A DNA stretch of 64,000 nucleotides, taken from contig NC_068975.1 of assembly GCF_016808095.1 (NCBI RefSeq), positions 16,499,501 to 16,563,500 on the forward strand. The letters run 5' to 3'. Both the position numbers and the translations under genes were made by a program. Under the pieces are notes generated by a model. That model did no database searches. It was not told the DNA's origin and saw nothing but the letters and a program-made list of their open reading frames with translations. Numbering within the stretch: position 1 is the first letter of the stretch; every line of letters starts with the position of its first letter. Origin of the DNA: Vigna angularis (Eukaryota; Streptophyta; Magnoliopsida; Fabales; Fabaceae). This document shows, one piece after another, positions 56,171 to 64,000 of the stretch.

Positions 56171-56666
56171 TTCTTTCTTTTTCCTTGTCATTTTCCTTTT
56201 ATTTTCTTAATGATTCTATCATTGTTGGTACTATAAATGGGTATAGTTTGATTTTCTGTGTAATTGGGCATAGCAGTGTGATCTTCTTGCTGCTAGATGT
56301 ATCGCAGGAAAGGTGAGTGTGAGAGAGATAAGAACTTCAACCCATAAAACTGTAACAAGAAGCTGATTGGTGCAAGGTTTACCAAGGGCTATGAGGCAGC
56401 GTTTGGATAGTTGTACAAGACTTAATAATAAATTAAATAAAAAATTCCACGTAATATAAGATGTATGCATACATGTGAGTGCACCACGTCATCATAGTTA
56501 GACAGCGTCAATAAAAACTTAACGGAGAGGACTTAATTGGCTTATTTTTACAAGTTTATGGACCCGATTGAGACCGAAAAAAAACAAGGACCCACTTGAG
56601 ATTAACACACAAATACGAGGACCAAATGAGGGTTTAAACCTAAAAAATACTTTGAATCGATGTTTG

Positions 56667-57885
56667 TGTTGGGTCTTTCGAGGAGGAGGGTTCCCAGTGG
56701 GTTACACAAACACCAATAATATCTGAGCCAACTATATAAGGGATCGACACCACTCTTTACCCAAAACCTTAAGGCAATGGGTTAATGGGTCTTTCATCTT
56801 TATATACTGTTGTACTTTCTCATTTCTATCCAATGTGGGACTTGGACTCATACTTGGATACCCAACATCTCCCCCTCAAGGGTGAGTCCCTTCCACATAG
56901 GTACACTCCCCTTCCAGCGGAAGCATTCCCAACCAACCACAACCACGAGTAGCCCTTTCCAACTGCCGTATCTTAACGGAACTTGCTTACCTGAATACCC
57001 TTTGCCAGGAAGACTTTCGGTATAGGGATCATTATACTCGTCTGAGCCGGTCACCAAGACAAACCATCGGCTCTGATACCACTGTTGGGAAAAACGTGAC
57101 CCACCTAAATAATAATACTCTTCAATTCACTGGGGTTTTTTTTTCTTGAACCTTGGCAACCTTTAAATAGGTGCAAATAAGGCCTTGGACCAAGTACAAA
57201 TAATAAAAACTAACAATAGAATATCAACTAACTTAAAATAAAATATACCTAATCTATCTCTATCTTATATTAATAAAATAAAATAATACTCTCCTAAATA
57301 AAAGGAAAATCAAAACTACATATATCTATTTTATCTCTATCAAAATCAAATCAAATATTACTAAACCCAAAGCGGACAATATCTTATCACTGTGGAGATA
57401 TCTATGTGTATGTGTGTGTAATGAACCTCCCTACAAATGGTATCAGAGCCCATGGTTCATGTTTGGTGACCGGGTTTAGTTGAGTACGTCCCTCCATGAT
57501 CAGGTGAAGCACTGGCAGGTGGCCAGTGGCAGATAGCTTGGAAGTGAATCATGAGAGGTGGGGAGCAAGAGATGCTTAGTGTTTGACCATGGATTGTGAA
57601 AGAGAGAGTATTGACCATGGTGTACTCGAGGATAAGATAAAAAGACTTCCGCTGTAGGGGAGGTGGTCCTTTGTTTGAGGGGAGGATGTTGGGTACAAAC
57701 AAAGTCCCACATAGAATAAAATAAGAGATGAACATGAGTTTATATACACATAAGATACCTCCATTGATAAGAGGCCTTTTGGAGTGGTACCAAAAGCAAA
57801 TCCGTGAGGGCTTGACCCAAAGCGGACAATATCTTATCACTATGGAGATAACTATGTGTATGTGTGTCTGTTGAACCTCCCAACA
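56667..57885. mobile_element. Composite of TRIM-type miniature retrotransposon modules, flanked by GTTTG
   Basis: The unit starts TGTTGGGTC and ends CTCCCAACA, with GTTTG directly on both sides (56662-56666 and 57886-57890). Left module, minus orientation: LTR-like 56667-56867, polypurine complement TCTCCCCCTC, primer complement GGCTCTGATACCA (57069-57081). Right module, plus orientation: LTR end near 57435, primer site TGGTATCAGAGCC (57438-57450), polypurine GAGGGGAGGA, LTR 57687-57885. Internal regions are about 215-250 bp and non-coding, as in TRIMs. Confidence 0.65.
57687..57885 (+). repeat. TRIM LTR (199 bp)
   Basis: Starts TGTTGGGTACAAAC and ends CTCCCAACA. Its last ~70 bp repeat at 57365-57435 (ACCCAAAGCGGACAATATCT...), 450 bp upstream, where the partner LTR is truncated. 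Confidence 0.75.
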
Positions 57886-57890
57886 GTTTG

Positions 57891-58187
57891 CGCCGCCCAT
57901 ATTTTATGAGGAGTGTTTTCTTATGATTTTTGTTATGTTTGTGTGTTATTTTTACGTTGGTAAATATATATTATATTGAAAGAAATAAACAATAAGTATT
58001 TTTAAGTTTATAATTGATTGTTGAATAGAATTATTATAAAAATTTATTTATAGGTTTACAAATTTAATATATAAGTAAAAATATAAAGAATAATTTTTCT
58101 AAAAGTATAAATGATAAAGTAAGTGTAAAAATATGGAGTAAATTTTTAAAAAATACAAAGGATAAATTATGTATAAATATGTAGAAT
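57891..58187. other. AT-rich spacer
   Basis: No gene or terminal repeat seen between the TRIM composite and the tandem array. Confidence 0.5.
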
Positions 58188-59510
58188 AGACTGACTAAAA
58201 GTGTATGAAGAGATTAATCTAATGTGCATTGCTAGACTCGTCTAATTGGTGCATGACAAACCAATTTATTGTGTGGTGTAAGATTTGTCTAATCAGTATA
58301 TAGGTATATTTGTTTAATGTATATTGTTAGACTTATGTAATCAATGTATGGAAATACTTGTCCAATGTGTATTGTAAGACTTATAACTAGAAAATGGATA
58401 AAATTATCTAATGTGTATTAATAGACTCGTCTAATAATGTTTATGAACAAACTCGTCTAATGTGTATTGATAGACTTATCTAACCAATGTATGAACAAAC
58501 TCGTTTAATATGTGTTGCAATACATGTGTAATGTATTCTTAGGTCGTCTAATCAATGTATGGAATGACTAAACTAATTAGTATATGGATAGATTCGTCTA
58601 ATGGGTATTACTAAATTCATCTAATATTTTTTATTATACTCGTGTAATTAGTGTATGAAGAGATTCATCAAATGTGTATTAATAGCCATTTAATATGTAT
58701 ATGGACATACTTGTCTAATATATATTGTTAGACTCGTCTAATCTATATATGAATGACTTACTTAATTTGTATTGCTAGATTTGTATAGGTAGATTTGTCT
58801 AATCAATGTATTGACAAACTCATTTAACTTTTTTTGCTATACTCGTTTAATCAATGTGTTCTTAAACTCATTTAATCAATATATGAGTGAATCATATAGT
58901 ATTTTTTTATACTCATCTAATCAGCTGATTCGTCTATGCATATTACTAGACTCGTGTAATTTTTTTGATATACACGTCTAATCAATGTATGGAAAGACTC
59001 ATCTAATAAGTATTGCAAGACTCATCTAATAAGTATTGCAAGACTCTTCTAATAAATGCATCGTTAAACTCGCCTAATATGTATTGTTAGACTCATCTAA
59101 TCAATATATGAACACATTTGTATAATGTGTATTTTTGACTTGTCTAATGTGTGTTTTAAGACTGTGTTTAATTAATAAGTGGATAAACTAATCTAATGTG
59201 TATTAATATACTCATATAATTTATGTATGGATAAACTTGTCTAACGTATATTGTAAGACTCGTCTAATCAATGTATATATAAACTCATCTAGTGTTTATT
59301 ATTAAATTCGTTTAATCAGTATATGAAAAAAGTCGTGTTCGAACTTATCTAATGTTTATTATAAGACTTGTTTTAACTAGTGAATAGACAGAATCATTTG
59401 TGTTAATGAACTCGTTTATGAACAAACTTATCAATGTATATTGTTAGACTTATTTTATTAATGCATGAATAAATTGGTAAGAAGTGTTTGTTGTTAGACT
59501 CATTTAAAAT
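58188..59510 (+). repeat. Degenerate tandem array with CTCGTCTAAT core
   Basis: About 1.3 kb of alternating half-units: GACTCGTCTAATCAATGTATGG followed by ACTCGTCTAATGTGTATTGTTA, each about 22-28 bp. More than 40 recognisable cores occur, most with one or two changes. No coding frame. It is a satellite-like block of unknown family. Confidence 0.8.
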
Positions 59511-60497
59511 AAACTAATGAGTGCAATATTTTAATTTATTTTGTTAAAATATAATTATTTCAAATCTTTTACGAAATTTGATGTACAGATGATTAGTTAT
59601 GATTTTTTATTGAATAATATTGTTTCAATAAATACTAAAAATAAGAAGAATATTTAATAATAAGAATATTTACATTATAATTTAATATAAAAATTATAAA
59701 CGTAATTTGTATTCACAATTTTTTAAGACAATTATTAAATGATGATTTTTTTATATGACATTGTAAATAATTTGTATTATTAATAAATATATATTACTTT
59801 TTGAAGTTATATTATTTTAAGAAATAAAAGTAAAATATATTTTCCAAAATTTATTAATAATTAGAAATCATAAAAGTGAGCAAATACTATTTATAATGTG
59901 GTTGATATTAAATGAAAGTTAAAATGTATGTCCATTCTTACCAATATCATACTAAGAGCAATACAAATAAATGGGTAAGAGTAAATTAACCCTTTAGGGA
60001 CAGCAATATACATACATTAGATGTATTTTAAAACAAATAGTTTTTTATATTTTATTTTTGGTCTTACATTTTGAAGTTGTTGAAAATAGTAAAAAATAAA
60101 TTAAATAATATAATACAAAATTTATAATATTTAAGAAGTGTGATGTGTTTTTTTCCTAAAATATATATTTTAAACCTTTAAAATGAATTATTAAATACAA
60201 TAATTTAATTTATTCTATTACAAATATAATTAATTAAAATCTTATGCAAAGTTCTGTGTATAATTAATTATAAATTTTTATTAATTAATATCACTTAAAT
60301 GGATATTAAAAGTAGGAAGAATATTCAATAATAACAATGTTTATGTTATAATTTAATATAAAAATAATACTGTAATATTTTATTTATAACTTTTTACGAC
60401 AAAATTATTACATAACAGTGTTTTTTATATAACAATGTAAATAAAATATTATCGACAAACACATATTAGTTTTCGAAATAATATTATTTTAAAAAAG

Positions 60498-60557
<60 letters not shown>
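60498..60557. repeat. TA dinucleotide microsatellite
   Basis: About 30 uninterrupted TA units. Confidence 0.9.
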
Positions 60558-60559
<2 letters not shown>

Positions 60560-60983
60560 CAGTGTTTTTTATCTATTAAATTATTATTTTAAGATATAGA
60601 ATAATAATCTATTAGATTAATAAATTAGAGAATTGAAATATATTTCTTTTTTCAGGATAAGCTAAAAATGAAACAAATGAATAAAAAAATATAATAACTC
60701 TTTAGCAGTGATGAAAAATTAATATGAGCAAAAAGTAAATTAAGTTAAAATAGTTAAAAAGTAAATTAATTTAAAATTTATTTTCACTTTTATGTCAAAT
60801 CATTTTTAAAAGAATGAATAAGAAAAGTAAAATAAATCCCTATGAACATATTATAACAAAATAAATACAAATAAAAAATAAAATAATAATATTAAATAAC
60901 TAAAAAATCTATTTTAAAACACTTGTCAACAAAATAAACATAATAATAAAATAATTTTCTTAACATCTTTTATGATATTATAA

Positions 60984-61033
60984 TAGATAATAATAATAAT
61001 AATAATAATAATTATTATTATTATTATTATAAT
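60984..61033. repeat. AAT/ATT palindromic microsatellite
   Basis: A run of AAT units turns into ATT units, so the two halves are complementary. Confidence 0.85.
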
Positions 61034-62309
61034 CACTATTATTATTAGAAATAATAAATTAAATTATTAATACAAATAAAATTATATCACTTTCATTTCA
61101 TTTTTATCCTCTTTCACTCAATTTAAACAACTTCTTAGAAAGTAAAATAAATAAATTGAATAATTGATCAATATGCATATAAAATTATAAACTTAATAGA
61201 ACACCAATCATTGTTTTTCTTATAGGTAATCAAGATTAGTAAATTGTTTGACTTAATTGAACTAAGGGACCACTATTTTATTATTGTCGTGTAATTAAAA
61301 TTTATGATTTTTAATCAATTTAGAAAATTACGATCAGAGTTTTGGAACCTTCTTCCGTCTATTTTCATTCATCACAATGCCTTCAAAATGCCTTTTTCAC
61401 CAAATTATTTCTTAATTCAAATAAGGAAATGAAATTATACATTTTAATTTCTTTTAAGGGATAATTACTAGATCACCACTACTACTAGTAATAATAATAA
61501 TTCATTTTAACCAAATTATGCCTTCCCACTTTTTCAGTAATGTATCTTTTTATCTTTGCCTCTAATCCTCTCCTGCTAGTGGTTATAAAATTGTAATGTT
61601 TTAACTACTTATATATGTATAATTATTATTTATTTACAGGAGATAGAAAAAAAAACACAAACTTAAAAAAACAATGAAGAAAATAAAGAGGCATCAGAAA
61701 AGAAACCTCGGAAAGGTGATAATAAAAAATCTATAGTTTTTTTTTTCAGTAACTGCATAAATAAGAAACCCGAAACCACATTAATCGAAAAATTAACAGG
61801 GATAAAAACGTTCAACTATATAAAATGAAAGAGGAACTGTTTTAAAATATATTACCTTTTTTAATAATTTTGAAAACTAATTATTGTAAAAATTGAGCTA
61901 AAAATGTTATAGTTTCTTTTCAGGATTAGATTCATTCCTGAATATATTTATACAGGATCACATACATTAAAACATTATTTTATGCCGAGAATAGGAATAA
62001 GGTTATGTCAAGAACTTCTATATTAGGTATTAGAAATCATTCTAATATAGTAAGTTGTGGTTGATTTTCATCCGTAGTCTTTTTCTTCACGAACATAACT
62101 TTTACTTGATGGAAAAACAAATATGAAATATTGATAGATTCTCTGGTATGATTAAACGTTTTCTATATTTTTTTTAATTACATATATGTTATCTTATTTC
62201 CTATCTACATAATGCACCAAATCCAAGAGGTTATTTGGAAACAAGTTAATCAGTAGAAGAAAAGTTTCAATTTCAAATGACATTATAAATTATAGCTTTG
62301 TTATAGTTT

Positions 62310-62622
62310 TATCTTTAACACTTTGTTTACTTGAATGAATTTTTAGAGATTGATTGAATAGATTTGAGAGAATTTGAAAGTAAATTTTTTGTTGTTTATT
62401 TGAGTGGATTTTGAGGTAAATGAAAATGGATTTGAAAGTAAATTTTTTTAATTTGTCACATCAATCAAATCCTACACTAATTCTCACAAACTTTACTTCC
62501 AAATTCACTCTCACTTACCTTCAAATCCACTCAAATAAACAACAAAAAGATTTACCTTCAAATCCTCTCAAATCCATTCAATCACTCTCCCCCAAATCTA
62601 TTCAAATAAACAAAGCTTAAAA
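62310..62622. mobile_element. Fold-back MITE, copy 2
   Basis: Same family as 48566-48874. The left side reads CTTTGTTTACTTGAATGAAT and the right side its approximate complement (ATTCAAATAAACAAAG), with long arms and a short centre. No coding capacity. Confidence 0.75.
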
Positions 62623-62797
62623 GATGTCTTCAAAGGCTGAAGAAGTACTCGATTCTTAAGTAATGTAAGACTATTAGATGAAGTAGAAACAGAAGCCTCA
62701 ATCCAGGTATATGAGAAATGACTAATCATTCTTAGTGGAGGGTTTGTTCCACTATTGGTCCCACGGGGAGGGCCATTTTTCCGATTCCAAATTTGTC

Positions 62798-62856
62798 GAA
62801 TTACATTATGAGGGTCAATCATCGTATTTCTGAATTACATTATGAGGGTCAATCAT
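62798..62856. repeat. Short direct repeat (two 25-bp copies)
   Basis: AATTACATTATGAGGGTCAA plus TCATC occurs at 62798-62822 and again at 62832-62856, offset 34 bp. Confidence 0.85.
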
Positions 62857-63099
62857 CATATCTCTGAAGTATTGTCAGTTTTGGAGATTGAAACTCTTTT
62901 GTTCTTAAAAGATGCCTCCGAGAATAGAAGAAATATTTAAACTGCGTTTAACCTCGAATACTAAAAGAAGTGAGATTATTGGGAATGGTAGAAATAAGAA
63001 ACATACGCATTTCAAATGCATAAATAATCAGGTTGTCTTATTGATTATATTCTTTAGACAAAGATTTATCAATGAATCAAAATTTCCAGAAACTTGAGA

Positions 63100-63492
63100 A
63101 CACATGACTTGTATCAAAATTCTTGGGGAAGAAATATCATTCATGGCTTTCAAAATAACTTGTGGGTAATCTAAGTTCAGAAAGACCTTCTAATGAAAGC
63201 TCAAGTTGGAGGTTGCCAAGTTCCTGGTCTAAAGGATGCACCAGATCCAGTTGCCTCTGAAGACCTGGAAAGATTTTTTATTTTAACAGATAAATATCAG
63301 GGTTAAATCTAGGGAAATGATATCTCTGATAAAACCATTAAACAATTTTGGAACAATTGTTTCATTAACTAAAATGAAGATTAATGGAGGCTTTGATCAA
63401 TCATGATGTTTATTGACTGAGAATGTACACATTTGGACTTACTGGTACTCGTCTTTTGTTTTCTCTGCTAAACTCTCTTGAGGATTCCTGCA
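63100..63492 (-). CDS. Possible last exons of an unidentified minus-strand gene
   Basis: On the minus strand, 63492-63443 is bounded by an acceptor-like TTTCTGCAG and a donor-like GTAAGT. Downstream an acceptor-like TTTCCAG lies near 63272, followed by 60-130 bp of open sequence. Two exon joins are possible. One ends soon after a Ser/Gly-rich stretch (SSEATGSGASFRPGTW); the other gives a Leu-rich coiled-coil-like tail (LDLVHPLDQELGNLQLELSL). I cannot tell which is right, and no family is recognised. The rest of the gene would lie to the right, partly outside the window. It could also be a chance arrangement. Confidence 0.3.
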
Positions 63493-64000
63493 GAAAGATC
63501 ACATGATTACTGACCAATTATGCTTAAACTAGTGTTTTACCCAAACAATTTGATTTCACAGCAACTAGAAGACACTAAAAGCAATATCCCATGGTTAAAG
63601 AACATTTAAAAAGCATGAGAAGATAACATATATGAACTTCAAGACCATGCCACTGAAGATCAAAATCATTCAGTCATAGAATGTCATTTCCAGAGAACAC
63701 AGTCAAAAATGATTTTTTTTTTTGTGTATCCTTAAGAGTTCTTTCATACATAGCCACCGGATCTAGTCTCTAATTAAATTTTCTTATAAAGGGTATGCTT
63801 GGGAGTTTGTTAATCATGGTGGATAATGACCTTGAGAATTTCGGTTATACAAAGTCCAATAGCAATATACAATTCATATATCCGACTTCACCAAGTGGCT
63901 AGTGAAATAAGGTACCAAAATGATGGAACACAAACAAAGAGAAGACAGCCAAACAACTTTCTGGCAATATTTTAATGATAAGAATAAAAAGGATGGAAAC
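63493..64000. other. Right edge, intron-like or intergenic
   Basis: Moderately complex, no clear terminal repeat and no firm exon. It would be intron or upstream sequence if the minus-strand gene at 63100-63492 is real. Confidence 0.35.

Larger units (their letters stand above)
52453..56642. mobile_element. Long-TIR DNA element, 4.2 kb, probably Mutator-like
   Basis: Both ends start TAGGTTTAAACCCT and continue as inverted repeats for about 150 bp; shared blocks include CGTATTTGT / TGTATTTGT, CATAAACTTGTAAAAAT, CAATTAAG and CTCTCCGTTAAG. The interior is a patchwork: T-rich then purine-rich tracts (52985-53230), a GC-rich block (54390-54800), an ~85-bp tandem repeat (55195-55860), a short GCC repeat (55912-55970) and a gag-like scrap near 56040-56160. 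No transposase frame was recognised, and no clear 9-bp duplication is visible because the flanks are poly-A rich. Confidence 0.65.
59511..62309. other. AT-rich non-coding DNA with microsatellites
   Basis: No gene is supportable in these 2.8 kb. It contains a long TA microsatellite (60498-60557) and an AAT/ATT palindromic microsatellite (about 60984-61033). Confidence 0.6.

Noticed and set aside
52444..56651. Target-site duplication for the 4.2-kb element
   Set aside because: Flanks are runs of A on both sides, so no 9-bp duplication can be claimed.
57457..57900. 147-residue minus-strand frame
   Set aside because: It spans a TRIM LTR, polypurine tract and primer site in antisense; no domain.

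Overview
The window is nuclear DNA of a flowering plant, most likely a phaseoloid legume. The evidence is an intron-rich gene with an unmistakable plant Qc-SNARE protein, AT-rich flanks, plant tRNA-type primer sites, and legume-style Mutator ends. Apart from one clear cellular gene, nearly everything recognisable is transposable-element sequence, much of it nested. No bacterial operons, CRISPR arrays, rRNA or tRNA genes were seen.

Layout. (1) 1-6665: two minus-strand, Athila-like Ty3/gypsy remnants; the second inserted into the extra ORF of the first at 2376/2377. (2) 6666-7912: AT-rich DNA, then an old LTR-like piece. (3) 7913-19774: a tandem chain of gag-only Ty1/copia elements, five LTRs alternating with four internal regions, exact 2,696-bp period, the whole chain flanked by one 5-bp target duplication (CATTG). 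(4) 19775-23779: interrupted flank, LTR remnants and a 52-bp perfect inverted repeat. (5) 23780-29409: a minus-strand gag-protease element with no polymerase. (6) 29410-29650 plus 38604 onward: a CACTA (TNP2) transposase fragment split by (7), a plus-strand Athila-like element at 29651-38603 with TSD CTACT. (8) 39200-43900: AT-rich and LTR-like DNA holding a hAT element (40974-42033, TSD GGTGTGAA). (9) 43904-47947: SYP61, seven exons. (10) 48230-57885: MITE, Mutator-like element, a second long-TIR element and TRIM modules. (11) 57886-64000: a degenerate CTCGTCTAAT tandem array, AT-rich DNA, a second MITE, and possible exons of a minus-strand gene at the right edge.

How it fits together. Every LTR element here is non-autonomous: gag only, gag plus protease, or gag plus protease plus an extra ORF. 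None keeps reverse transcriptase or an integrase core, so all must have relied on enzymes from elsewhere. Their ORFs are closed by stop codons, a large share of which are CAG-to-TAG changes, as expected from deamination of methylated CHG cytosines.

The most interesting signals are regulatory or structural. First, eight copies of a 14-bp dyad (GATAATCGATTATC type) lie upstream of the TATA box in each copia LTR, in four pairs spaced exactly 20 bp, with 63-66 bp between pairs. Second, a family of eight hairpins in the Athila-like elements shares the loop core TACTG, shows compensatory stem changes, and sits 11 nt after the extra-ORF stop codon in two separate copies. Coordinates of repeat edges were read by eye; percent identities were not computed.
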